Shown: in pieces, positions 51,837 to 60,273 of the stretch
Layout: each line of letters opens with the position of its first letter
How positions within the stretch are numbered: the stretch's first letter is position 1
Assembly (NCBI RefSeq): GCF_900090325.1
Contig: NZ_FMHW01000002.1
Location: 4,527,001 to 4,591,000, forward strand
From: Micromonospora pallida
GTDB lineage: Bacteria; Actinomycetota; Actinomycetes; Mycobacteriales; Micromonosporaceae
Direction of reading: 5' to 3'
DNA: 64,000 nucleotides
Position numbers and translations under genes: made by a program
Notes under the pieces: generated by a model
What the model saw: the letters and a program-made list of their open reading frames with translations, nothing else
Told to the model about the DNA's origin: nothing
Databases searched by the model: none

Positions 51837-51995
51837 GTGGGTGCGTTCGTGGTTTCCGAGGTAATCGTGGCGGTCGTGTTCGGTGGTCTGCTGCCGGGGT
51901 TCCTGCTCGGACTGTTCGCGTTCCGGGTCAAGTCCCGATGGTGTCCGCGCTGCGGCGGGTCCACCGAAGCCCTGCACCACATGGATCAGCGATGA
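51837..51995 (+). CDS. Small one-helix membrane protein with zinc ribbon, coupled to XRE gene
   Basis: A 52-residue protein, VGAFVVSEVIVAVVFGGLLP then GFLLGLFAFRVKSRWCPRCGGSTEALHH. One membrane helix and a short CxxC ribbon in the cytosol. It overlaps the XRE regulator start by 4 bases (ATGA), so the two are made together, as in membrane-protein/XRE pairs flanking mobile actinomycete loci. An in-frame GTG at 51822 would add 5 residues. Role unknown. Confidence 0.6.
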   Translation: MGAFVVSEVIVAVVFGGLLPGFLLGLFAFRVKSRWCPRCGGSTEALHHMDQR

Positions 51996-53221
51996 TCGCG
52001 CCGACCAACCAGGACGGTCGTCGGGATCTGCCGATCGGTCGGCGGGTGGCGCAGTTGCGGGTGCGCCGGGGAATGAGTCAGCAGGTTCTCGCCGACCGGG
52101 TCGGCCGGTCGAAGAGTTGGGTGGACAAGGTCGAGCGCGGTGTGCGTACCCTCGATCGGCTCGTGATGATCGAGACGGTGGCTGCTGCCCTCGGCGTCGC
52201 CCCCGGCGTCCTGGTCGGCCGGAAGGTCCACCGCGCTCCGGCCACCGACGTCACGGCCGCCGTCGAACGGGTGCGGGAGGCGCTGGCCTGCTACGACACC
52301 CCCGGCACCGCCGGCCGCGACTGGCCGCCGTCGCTGGCGGAACTCGACCACCAGGTCGGGTACGCCTGCACGGCGTACCGGCACGCCCACCACCCGCAGG
52401 TGCTCCGGATGCTGCCCGGCCTGCTCGCCGCCGCCCGCCACGCCGCCCGCACCGAAGCCTCGACAGCCGGTGCGCGACCGGCCACCGGGCTGCTGGTACG
52501 GGTGTACCGGCTCACCGCCCAGACGCTGGTGAAACTCGGCGAGGCGCACCTCGGCTGGCTCGCCGCCGACCGGGCGATGACCACCGCTGCCGGCGACCCA
52601 CGCCGTACCGCCCGCGCCGCCGTCCCACTGGCGCAGGCGCTCCGCGCGCTGAACCGGGGCCGGCTGGCCACGACCGCCGCCACCACCGCCGCACACCCGC
52701 TCGATCCGGCGCCGTCATCCCCGCCGGATGTTCTCGCCCTGGCCGGGACGCTGCTCACCGAGGCCGCCCTCGCCGCCGCCACCTACGCAGACGCCGCCAC
52801 CGTGGACGACCTGCTCGACCGCGCGGCCCACTTCGCCGCCGCCCACGCCAAGCACCACTGCCACGACAACGACGGGTTCGGGCCGGTCGTGGTCAATCTC
52901 GCCTACGCCCTGACCGCCGCCCGCCTCGGCGACAACCACCTCGCCATCGCCCTCCACCAGCACGCCACCAGCGGCGACGCCTGGCAGCGGCTACCCGCCG
53001 AACATCGCGCCGCTCACCTGATCGACATCGCCCGAGCGCACCTCGACGTCGGCGACCAGCATGCCGCCGGCCGTGCCCTGGTCACCGCCGACCACATCGC
53101 CCCCGCCGAGGTACGACTCCGACCCACCGCCCACACCGTGCTGAACGCCGTACTCCGTGCCGGTCCCACCCCGGCCGACGTCACCCGCCTCGCCACCACC
53201 ATCGGCCTGGCCCGAGCCTGA
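51992..53221 (+). CDS. XRE family transcriptional regulator with C-terminal sensor region
   Basis: A 409-residue protein. The N-terminal helix-turn-helix is GRRVAQLRVRRGMSQQVLADRVGRSKSWVDKVERGVRTLDRLVMIETVAAALGVAP (about 17-72). The rest is Ala-rich helical repeats of TPR type (LGWLAADRAMTTAAGDPRR, LALAGTLLTEAALAAATYADAATVDDLLDRA, LIDIARAHLDVGDQHAAGRAL), the usual layout of actinomycete XRE-TPR regulators. It starts in a 4-base overlap with the small zinc-ribbon gene. Confidence 0.85.
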   Translation: MIAPTNQDGRRDLPIGRRVAQLRVRRGMSQQVLADRVGRSKSWVDKVERGVRTLDRLVMIETVAAALGVAPGVLVGRKVHRAPATDVTAAVERVREALACYDTPGTAGRDWPPSLAELDHQVGYACTAYRHAHHPQVLRMLPGLLAAARHAARTEASTAGARPATGLLVRVYRLTAQTLVKLGEAHLGWLAADRAMTTAAGDPRRTARAAVPLAQALRALNRGRLATTAATTAAHPLDPAPSSPPDVLALAGTLLTEAALAAATYADAATVDDLLDRAAHFAAAHAKHHCHDNDGFGPVVVNLAYALTAARLGDNHLAIALHQHATSGDAWQRLPAEHRAAHLIDIARAHLDVGDQHAAGRALVTADHIAPAEVRLRPTAHTVLNAVLRAGPTPADVTRLATTIGLARA

Positions 53222-53378
53222 CCGCACCGCCGCGCCGCCGGCCCCGTGCGTCGCGGGCCTGGCTCCAGCGAAGCTGTTCTTCAACCTGACAGCATGTTTG
53301 AGCTGTGTGCTGGTCGGGCGTTTCGCACAGCGGGTGCGATCGATGAGCCGGACTTGGTCGGCGCGACCACGGCAGCCG

Positions 53379-53996
53379 TCACGCCGGCACGCCCGACACG
53401 GCGTCCGCAACGTTGCCCCGGTAGCAGGTGGTGGTGGAGATGCTGGGGGCGGTAACCACCGGGCCGTAGACGACGTATCGCTGGCCTGTCTGCACGTTGC
53501 GGCACTGGATCTGGACCCGGTAGGTGCCGGTGTCGCACTGGGCGGTACCGCGGCCGTAGTAGTGGCTGGTGCCCTCGTGGACCCACTCCGACCAAGAGAC
53601 GCAACCGGTGACGCCGACCGTGGGCAGTGGGTCCTCGACGGGGTACACGCCCTCGGCGACGTTACCGCTGTAGCAGGTGGCGGTGGCCGTGCCCGGCGCG
53701 TTCACCGCCAGGCCACCGTAGACGACGTACCCCACGCCCGTCTGCAGGTTGCGGCACTGAAGCTTGACCTTGTAGCGGCCGGTGGCGCACTGCGCCTTGC
53801 CGCGACCGTAGAAGTAGCTGTTGCTGCCCTCCTGCACCCACTCCACCCACGTCGTACAGCCCGTGGGAGCGACCTGGACGCCGAGGTCGGATTGCGCCAC
53901 CGCGTGGGCCGGCGCCGGGGCGGCCAGTGCGGGTGCGGCCACGGCGGAAAGGCCGAGCACAGCCGCTGCGACCAGCGAAAGCGTATGCCTGATCAA
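53379..53996 (-). CDS. Secreted protein of two Cys-rich repeats
   Basis: A 205-residue exported protein. A signal peptide (1-33, Ala-rich with ALAAPAPAHA near the end) is followed by two repeats of about 72 residues. Each has G-C-xx-W-x-EWV-x-EG-S, Y-GRG-x-AQC-xTG-Y-V-x-QCRN-QTG-YVVYG, and T-CY-x-GNVA. The four Cys in each repeat suggest two disulfides. TTG at 53996 has AGGAGA six bases upstream. Function unknown; perhaps a cell-surface or inhibitory protein. Confidence 0.7.
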   Translation of the reverse strand: MIRHTLSLVAAAVLGLSAVAAPALAAPAPAHAVAQSDLGVQVAPTGCTTWVEWVQEGSNSYFYGRGKAQCATGRYKVKLQCRNLQTGVGYVVYGGLAVNAPGTATATCYSGNVAEGVYPVEDPLPTVGVTGCVSWSEWVHEGTSHYYGRGTAQCDTGTYRVQIQCRNVQTGQRYVVYGPVVTAPSISTTTCYRGNVADAVSGVPA

Positions 53997-54169
53997 GTCT
54001 GTCTCCTGATGGGGATAGGGAGATCTTGCCGAACGGCAGGGACCATACTAGGCAAGGCTTTGAACAGCGCCTATGGGGAAATTTGGTCAGGATCTTCCAG
54101 GTCCTGCAGGTGGAGACAGCGCGTTCGCCGGTCAGGTTGGAACCAGTTCAGTAGGCCCCGGCAGCGGAA

Positions 54170-54640
54170 TCAGGGGCAGATGAAGGGTTCCGTGGGGTTC
54201 GGACCACCGAAGGCGGAATTGCCGTCCGGGTCGAACACGTACCCGTAGTACCGGGCGCAGTAACCACCTGCTGGAAGCTTGACCGACGCCAGGTGATTGG
54301 CCCGCGCCCGGTCCTTGAATACGACGCCCTCACTGTCGTGGAAAATGCCCGCGATGACCCGGGTGGGCTCGCCATGGAAAGCGATCTTGCGGGTCACGAC
54401 GCAGAAAATGTCCTTTGTCGCGTTGTAGGTCATCATTACCTCGCCCCAGACTTCCCCGGCCTGGGTCTTCACCTCCCGAAGTCCGCCGTCCAGCAGGGCA
54501 TAGTTCGGGCCGCAGCCGCTTGTGATGGCCCTGCGCTGGCTGTGGGCGTAGGCCGGAGACGAGCCGATGACGACCAGGCAGGCCGCGCTGACGACACACG
54601 CCGCGAGCACGGCCAGGGATTTACGAAACGAGGTGGACAA
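54170..54640 (-). CDS. Small secreted protein
   Basis: A 156-residue protein with a signal peptide (SLAVLAACVVSAACLVVIGSSPAYA, cleavage near residue 32). The mature part holds four Cys (SGCGPNYALL, DIFCVVTRK, GGYCARYYG, PFICP at the end), probably two disulfides. TTG at 54640 has AAGGGAAGG upstream. No family recognised. It is one of three small secreted products in this accessory stretch. Confidence 0.65.
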   Translation of the reverse strand: MSTSFRKSLAVLAACVVSAACLVVIGSSPAYAHSQRRAITSGCGPNYALLDGGLREVKTQAGEVWGEVMMTYNATKDIFCVVTRKIAFHGEPTRVIAGIFHDSEGVVFKDRARANHLASVKLPAGGYCARYYGYVFDPDGNSAFGGPNPTEPFICP

Positions 54641-54804
54641 TTACGCCTTCCCTTCGTCGTCGCCTGCGCCCATTCATGACCCGATCAGGCCGCCGGGACA
54701 GGCGTGCAGCAGACCGTAGCACCGGGATTGCTTTCGCGAACGACGCGAGTGGCGGCCGGTTTTTGGCGCATCCGAGTCATTCGACAATTACGGCGAATGC
54801 CCTC

Positions 54805-55200
54805 TCACGGTCGCGGCAGGTCGCCGCCGAACGAGATGCCTCCGTGGATGTCGCGCGGTTGCACCACCGGTCCGCCGACATCGCCCGAAACCGAATTCGC
54901 CACCCGGCCCGGACCTGCGGTGACGGCCGCGTCTGTCCGCTCCCATCGGGCCCGCAACTCGGCACCGAACGCAGGGTCACGCTGTGCCTCGCGGTCCAGC
55001 AGTTCGGCGAGTCGACGAGCGGTTTCCGGTGACGGCTCGTGGAGCACGCCCTCGATGATGTCCCGCGCCTCGGGCTCGCGCCGGAAGCGGTCCTGCAGGA
55101 AGTCGATCAGCGTCGAGACCGCCAGCCGGCCGCCCTGGGCCAGTTCGGTGGTCGTCCAGGCGACGAGCGTTGTCGCCACAGTGAGCGTGAGTGGGTCCAT
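54805..55200 (-). CDS. Bell-like protein with C-terminal amyloid-type motif (second locus)
   Basis: A 131-residue paralogue of the protein at 32159-32536. Both read LxxxVATxLxA...GGRxA, then DPAFxAxxRAxW before the motif. Here the motif at 102-124 is NSVSGDVGGPVVQPRDIHGG then ISF, followed by a short GGDLPRP tail. The NLR-like partner is 22 kb away, so this effector may respond to the same NLR in trans or to another outside the window. ATG at 55200 has AAGGTGG seven bases upstream. It is divergent from a secreted peptide gene. Confidence 0.78.
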   Translation of the reverse strand: MDPLTLTVATTLVAWTTTELAQGGRLAVSTLIDFLQDRFRREPEARDIIEGVLHEPSPETARRLAELLDREAQRDPAFGAELRARWERTDAAVTAGPGRVANSVSGDVGGPVVQPRDIHGGISFGGDLPRP

Positions 55201-55321
55201 TGTCGGTCCACCTTCAGGTTCCGACCGGCTGCTCCGGTAGCCGGCTGGCCCGACCCGCCTCGGCGTAGGTCGCCGCTCCGGTGGGACCTGCCGGCCGACG
55301 CGAGGGCTACCATGTCGACAG

Positions 55322-55337
55322 CGATAGATAACTATCG
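55322..55337. promoter_or_regulatory. CGATAG-ATAA-CTATCG palindrome between divergent genes
   Basis: A perfect 16-bp inverted repeat lying 23 bp before the secreted peptide ATG and about 120 bp from the Bell-like gene start. AT-rich relative to its surroundings. It may be an operator or overlap a -10 box. Confidence 0.5.
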
Positions 55338-55359
55338 TGATCGATGAAAGAGGAGAATC

Positions 55360-55620
55360 ATGGCAGCACGTCTTGTCAGAGGCACCGTCGTCGCCGGCCT
55401 GTTCGCGCTCGCACTCACCGCCGGGCCGGCCACCGCCGCCAGCGCGTCGGTAGACGAGCTCCGCACCTTCACCGGGTACGGCTACCTGCCGTCCGACGCG
55501 TACGGGGACGCGCACGCGCAGATGGTGGCGTACAGCTCGACCTGCCAGGAGGTCGACGCGGTCTACTCCCCGGCGGGCTCGATGCACTACTGGAAGGTGA
55601 CGCTCACCGCCGACTGCTGA
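55360..55620 (+). CDS. Small secreted peptide
   Basis: An 86-residue precursor: signal peptide to about residue 29 (FALALTAGPATAASA), then 57 mature residues with VDELRTFTGYGYLPSDAYGD and two Cys (STCQEV, TADC at the end) that can form one disulfide. AGGAG is seven bases upstream of the ATG. A final Cys as last residue is unusual. No family is recognised. It is divergent from the Bell-like gene. Confidence 0.7.
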   Translation: MAARLVRGTVVAGLFALALTAGPATAASASVDELRTFTGYGYLPSDAYGDAHAQMVAYSSTCQEVDAVYSPAGSMHYWKVTLTADC

Positions 55621-56120
55621 CCGGGGCCAGCGGGGTCGTCGCGCAGCACGGTTGGAGAATCGCCGAGTGGGGCGACCCGACCCCACCGGAAATGCTGTTC
55701 AGCGGGCACCAAGAGCCTCTTGTCCATCGCCCTCCCGGCCTGGCTTTCGACCAGTCCGACGCCGTGACCTGCTCGCCGCCGGCCCGGCGGCCGCACCTCC
55801 CGTGCCCGCCGCCGTATCGGCGGCCGTACCTCCCCTGTCCGACGGGCCATCCGTTATCCACTCTGGACAGTCCGGTTGCAACGTTCAGGCAGGATTAGCT
55901 GACTGAACACCGATTGTGATCGGCAATCCGGATCGCCTAGCGTACCTGGGCAATCACGGAAGAGTGCGAACGGGCGGAGGGCCGGGCCATCGTCACAGCG
56001 CTTCTCTCGGGGCCAGCGAACACCAACCTGCTCATCCTGGTCGGCCTGCTGTGGTCTGCGGTTTCCTGCTGGCGACTGCTGGGAGCGGCCGGTTCCGGCC
56101 GGCAACGGCCGAGTGCCCCG
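55621..56120. other. Leader region of the SEDS-PBP operon
   Basis: Bases 55621-55937 hold no convincing gene. CCGAT-TGTG-ATCGG (55910-55923) is a small palindrome. From the TAG at 55938 the reading frame of the fusion gene is open for 60 codons and encodes another membrane helix (NTNLLILVGLLWSAVSCW), yet contains no ATG, GTG or TTG. The true start is therefore uncertain. Confidence 0.5.
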
Positions 56121-59100
56121 ATGGCCTGGGCGGCCCGCCATCCGTATCTCGTCCCACAACTGCTCGTCGCGGCCGGATTCTGGCTGAGCGCCCACACCGA
56201 CACCGTCTGGGTGCTGATCGCCGGCGGATTGTCGGCCGTACTCACCGAGGCGGCGATCGTCCTGCTCCGCCGCGCCCACGGTGGGGAAACGCCCCGGGCG
56301 GCGCTCGCCGTGCTGCTCGCGACGGCCGCGCTCGCCCAGTTCGGGGCGCTGCTGTTGGTACGCCTCGTGGTGGTGCCCGATCCCGCTGACCCGTTCGGCA
56401 GCGGCCTGCGCGCGCAGGAACGCGGCGAGGGCCTGTCCGTACTGGTGTTTCCGCTGTTGCTGTTCGCCCTGGTGCTGGGCGCCGGTCACCTGCTCGCCGC
56501 GCCGCGATCGGGCCGTACCGGCCGGGTGGGACGCTGGCTGCGGTCCTGGCGGAACGCCGCGGAGCCTGCGGTGGCCCCGGCGGCCATCGGCCTGTCGACC
56601 GCCGTGATGGTGCTCCTCTTCCTGCTGCCGCTGTTCGGTCCGTCCACCGGTGAGGCGCGGCTCACCTTCCTCGGTGTCGCCACCCCCGAGTACGGCAAGC
56701 TCTTCTTCCTCCTGTCGCTGGCGGCCGTCGTGGGCCGGTACAGCCACCGGTTCTTCGTGACGCCGCCCGCCGGGATCTCGGCCGGCCGGCGCCTGGGGCG
56801 CGTCGCACGACTACGGGCCCAGGTGCACGCGACGCGGCACGTGCTCTACCCGCTGGGTCTCTTCGCGGTGGTCGCCGTCCTCTCCGGACTTCGCAACGAC
56901 TTCGGCACCCTCATTCCCGTCCTGGCCGCGATGGTCGGTGTCACCTGGGCGACGACGCGGCACGGCGCGCTCGTCGCCGCTGGAAGCCACGAGCACGGCC
57001 CCGGGCTGGACCTGCGCGGCATCGTCCGGGTCATCCCGCGCTACCGCCTGTTCGCCTGGTCCCTGGTCGTTCTGGGCTTCGCCGGTGCCGCCCTCGTCAT
57101 CGCCAGCGGATACGTCGCCAAGCGGGTTCGGGTCTGGGCCGACCCGTGGGCGCACCGCTGGGACAGCAGTTGCGTCCCCGTCGACAACCCACCGAAGACC
57201 TTTTCCGGGGTCAGCCTCTGCCAGGAGTCCATGCTGGCCAACCAGGAGGCCGCCCGCTCTCAGGTGGCCAAGAGCCTCGCGGCGGTCGCCGACGGCGGCC
57301 TGTGGGGCCGGGGTCTCGGCGACCACATGTCCGCCGTGGTGCCGGGTCAGGCGACGGACTTCGTCCTCGCGGCGGTCTGGAACAAGCTCGGTGGGCTGGT
57401 CGTGCTGGCGGTCGCGGTGCTGACGGTGCTGCTGTGCGCGGCGCTGCGGCGGGTGGCCGCGCCCGGGTTGCGTACGGTCCGGCCGCGCCTGTCCGCCCTG
57501 CTCGCGATCGGGCTGGCCGCGATGATCATCGGGCAGTTCTTCTTCGTGCTGGCCGCGACGCTGAACCTGATCCCGCACTCCGGTATCCCCGTGCCGTTCC
57601 TGTCCCGTGGTGGCCACTCCACGCTCGCGTTGCTGCTCGCGATCACCCTCGCCCTGGCGATGACGCCCCGGACCGTGGGGACGTGGCAGCCGGACACGCT
57701 ACGTTCCGCCCAGCGTGCGCAGCCGGCGCCCGGTCCGGCGACGCGCCGGTCGGGGTGGACCGTCGGGCACCTGCGCTCGGGGGTCCTCGCCGGCTTCGCC
57801 GCCTGCCTGGCCCTAGTCACGCTGGCGACGCTGGTGCCCTACCCGGCCCCGCTGACGCCGCTGCCCGCCGCGTACGCGGCCGACCGCCCACCCTGCGAGC
57901 TGCGCCAGGCCACCCGGGACGGGGTGCTGTCGCCGGCGCCTGATCCGCGCACCTGCTCGACCGACCGGATCGCGTACCGGCGCACGGTCGTGGAGGTCCG
58001 CCTCGGCGGGCGTCCCGTGCTGCGGCAGGACCGCGACCGTGGCGGCTGGGCCCCGGTCGGCTCCTGGGAGGGCGGACTGACCATGCGGGACCTGACCGGT
58101 CTGCTCGCCGTGCCGGGCGGCGGCCTCGGCGTCGTCGACCAGTCTTTCCCCGCCGTCACCAACGGCACCGCCGGCACCTCCCTGGGCCGTCGGCTCGCGC
58201 CGCCGCGCGATCCCGCCGACGTCCCGCCCGACGGCGTCATCGACCTGACCGTCGATCCCGCCCTGCAACACGCGATGGCGACCGCCATGAGCACGCCGGG
58301 ACCGGCGGGTACGACTCCGCTCGCGGGCGGCATGGTGGTGCTGGACGCGGTGACGGGACAGGTGCTGGCCGGCGTGTCGGTGCCGCTACAGCCGACCCCC
58401 CGGCCGCCCGCCGCCACCGGCGACCTCACCGAGGTCGACAAGTACCTGACCGGCCGACGCAGGTACGACCACATCGGCCCGGACGGCCGCCTCGACGGCG
58501 CGGTGGGGGCCGCCGACTGCGACCCCGACGAGGCGGACGGGCGGACGCTGTCCTCGTGCTGGCGGTGGTCCTACACGCCGCGCCCCGAGGCGGCCGACCA
58601 GCCCGATCCCGAGTTGCTCGCGTACCTCGCCGGCAAGCGGCTGCCCGCCGAGTTCGTCCCGCAGCCGTCGGTGAACCGTGCCTTCGGCAAGCACTACGGA
58701 TTCGGGTCGACCTTCAAGGCGGTGATCGCGGCCGAGTACCTCTCCTCGGGCGGCCGACCCGACAGCCTGATCCCGGCGCCCGTCGCGGTGCCCCTGTCCG
58801 ACACCGTCACCATTCGCAACGCCTCGGACGACAACTGCGCAGGCGGCTACTTCGACACCGAGATCACCCTCCAGCGGGCCCTGACGGTCTCCTGCAACAC
58901 CGCCTTCGTCCGACTCGCCGAGCGAATCGGCTGGCCCGCCATCGCCGCCCGGGCCGAACTGTTCGGCCTGCGTGTCGGCGCCTGCGCGAAGCGGACCGAC
59001 TGGCTGGCTCCCGCGATGGTCGGGGCCGCCGACTCGTGCGTGCCCGCCGAGGTCGACGGGGTCGCCATCGGCAACGCCACGCTCGGCGGCGGGCAGGTCA

Positions 59101-59537
59101 ACGGGACGCCGCTGGCGATGGCGTCGGTGATGGCGACGATCGCCAACGGCGGGGTGGCCGTCGAACCGTCCCTGGTCCGGTCGCTGCGGACGCCCGCCAC
59201 CGGGGCGGTGACGACCCCGACGCCGGACCGCGTCACCGCGGTGACGCCGACGGTCGCCGCCGCGCTGGCCGAGTCGATCAGCGAGGTCGCGACCACCGGC
59301 ACCGCCGCCGGGCTGGACACGGCCGGGCTGCCCGTCTGGGTCAAGACCGGCACCCACGAGGTGATCCCGCCCGGCCGGTTCGTCCGCGACCAGTCCTGGG
59401 TCGCCGGCTACGTCGAGACCCGGCGCGGGCCGGTGGCCTTCGCCGTGGTGCTGGAGGCGCCGGACGACAGGACCGGCGGGCGGCGGGCCCGGCACCTGGT
59501 CGAGCAATTGGCAGCGGCGCTGAGGAAGGCGTCATGA
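56121..59537 (+). CDS. SEDS (FtsW/RodA) and penicillin-binding transpeptidase fusion protein
   Basis: A 1138-residue protein joining the two halves of a septal or lateral wall synthase. Residues 1-540 form a polytopic SEDS glycosyltransferase, with the catalytic Asp413 region GQATDFVLAAVWNKLGG and GIPVPFLSRGGHSTLALLLA. A helix near 555-575 leads to a PBP part. The transpeptidase motifs are Ser863-TFK, SCN (924-926) and KTG (1075-1077), all intact, so it is likely active. SEDS and PBP are normally separate proteins that form a complex. The start is uncertain: the frame extends upstream without a usual start codon. First gene of an operon. Confidence 0.85.
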   Translation: MAWAARHPYLVPQLLVAAGFWLSAHTDTVWVLIAGGLSAVLTEAAIVLLRRAHGGETPRAALAVLLATAALAQFGALLLVRLVVVPDPADPFGSGLRAQERGEGLSVLVFPLLLFALVLGAGHLLAAPRSGRTGRVGRWLRSWRNAAEPAVAPAAIGLSTAVMVLLFLLPLFGPSTGEARLTFLGVATPEYGKLFFLLSLAAVVGRYSHRFFVTPPAGISAGRRLGRVARLRAQVHATRHVLYPLGLFAVVAVLSGLRNDFGTLIPVLAAMVGVTWATTRHGALVAAGSHEHGPGLDLRGIVRVIPRYRLFAWSLVVLGFAGAALVIASGYVAKRVRVWADPWAHRWDSSCVPVDNPPKTFSGVSLCQESMLANQEAARSQVAKSLAAVADGGLWGRGLGDHMSAVVPGQATDFVLAAVWNKLGGLVVLAVAVLTVLLCAALRRVAAPGLRTVRPRLSALLAIGLAAMIIGQFFFVLAATLNLIPHSGIPVPFLSRGGHSTLALLLAITLALAMTPRTVGTWQPDTLRSAQRAQPAPGPATRRSGWTVGHLRSGVLAGFAACLALVTLATLVPYPAPLTPLPAAYAADRPPCELRQATRDGVLSPAPDPRTCSTDRIAYRRTVVEVRLGGRPVLRQDRDRGGWAPVGSWEGGLTMRDLTGLLAVPGGGLGVVDQSFPAVTNGTAGTSLGRRLAPPRDPADVPPDGVIDLTVDPALQHAMATAMSTPGPAGTTPLAGGMVVLDAVTGQVLAGVSVPLQPTPRPPAATGDLTEVDKYLTGRRRYDHIGPDGRLDGAVGAADCDPDEADGRTLSSCWRWSYTPRPEAADQPDPELLAYLAGKRLPAEFVPQPSVNRAFGKHYGFGSTFKAVIAAEYLSSGGRPDSLIPAPVAVPLSDTVTIRNASDDNCAGGYFDTEITLQRALTVSCNTAFVRLAERIGWPAIAARAELFGLRVGACAKRTDWLAPAMVGAADSCVPAEVDGVAIGNATLGGGQVNGTPLAMASVMATIANGGVAVEPSLVRSLRTPATGAVTTPTPDRVTAVTPTVAAALAESISEVATTGTAAGLDTAGLPVWVKTGTHEVIPPGRFVRDQSWVAGYVETRRGPVAFAVVLEAPDDRTGGRRARHLVEQLAAALRKAS

Positions 59538-60271
59538 CACCACCACCGTCCTACGGCAGTCCCCCGTCGTCGTCCGCCTACGAACGGATGGTGTTCGAGC
59601 GGGCGGCGGCGGAGGTCGCCGACTACTGTGCCGCCGTACGGGCGGCGCTGTCGCCCGCCGAGCGGAGCGCCCTGCGGGTGACCGTCCACCTCTACACCGA
59701 CCGGGACGTGGGCGACGTGAAGCGCCGGATCCGGGAGCACGCAGCGCAGGCGTTCGATGTCGAGTTGGACGGCGCCCGACTCGACGCCCTGTACCACGAC
59801 ATCGACCCGTCGCTGCCGGCCCCGGGGTTCCGGGTGGTGATCCCACGGAATTTGGGCGCACCGACCACCGACCCGGGTGGCGATCCGGTGCCGGACGGCT
59901 CGATCACGCTCCGGCTGACCCTGGTCTACGCCACCGACCTCAGGCTGGAGTACCGACTGCGCTCGTTGGACACCTGGCTGGGCCTCGGCCGGCTGCTGCC
60001 GAGCGCCGGAAAGTACGTGCCGGTCGAGGTGCCGCGCGGGGTCGTCGCCGTGCCACGTGGCCGACTGCTGATGATCCGTTACCACGCCCGGCTCATGCAG
60101 CTCTGGCGCACGGCCGAGCGCCCCGAGTACCGCGTCGTGGTCGACGGCCGTCCGCTGCTGCCCCAGCAGCAACCGGTGGCCTGCGGGGAACACGGCACCA
60201 TCGAGTACCGCCACACGGCCGGGAACGGACAGTCGTCGATCATCCGCTACCACGCCGTCGAGGAAGGCTGA
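59534..60271 (+). CDS. Conserved hypothetical protein of the SEDS-PBP operon
   Basis: A 245-residue soluble protein, starting in a 4-base overlap with the fusion gene. The N-terminal half is helical (AYERMVFERAAAEVADYCAAVRAAL), with HLYTDRDVGDVKRRIREHAAQAF; the C-terminal half is beta-rich with RYHARLMQLWRTAERPEYRVVVDGRPLLPQQ and ends in IIRYHAVEEG. No named domain is recognised; the C-terminal beta part could be FHA-like, which would fit the kinase-like gene that follows, but no FHA motif is certain. Confidence 0.6.
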   Translation: MTPPPSYGSPPSSSAYERMVFERAAAEVADYCAAVRAALSPAERSALRVTVHLYTDRDVGDVKRRIREHAAQAFDVELDGARLDALYHDIDPSLPAPGFRVVIPRNLGAPTTDPGGDPVPDGSITLRLTLVYATDLRLEYRLRSLDTWLGLGRLLPSAGKYVPVEVPRGVVAVPRGRLLMIRYHARLMQLWRTAERPEYRVVVDGRPLLPQQQPVACGEHGTIEYRHTAGNGQSSIIRYHAVEEG

Positions 60272-60273
60272 CA

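Noticed and set aside
53157..54248. 363-codon plus-strand open frame opposite the secreted repeat protein
   Set aside because: Spans XRE 3' end, intergenic DNA and two minus-strand genes with good signal peptides; no coherent domain.
58386..59507. Minus-strand open frame opposite the PBP half of the fusion
   Set aside because: It mirrors conserved PBP codons and has no ribosome site or family features.
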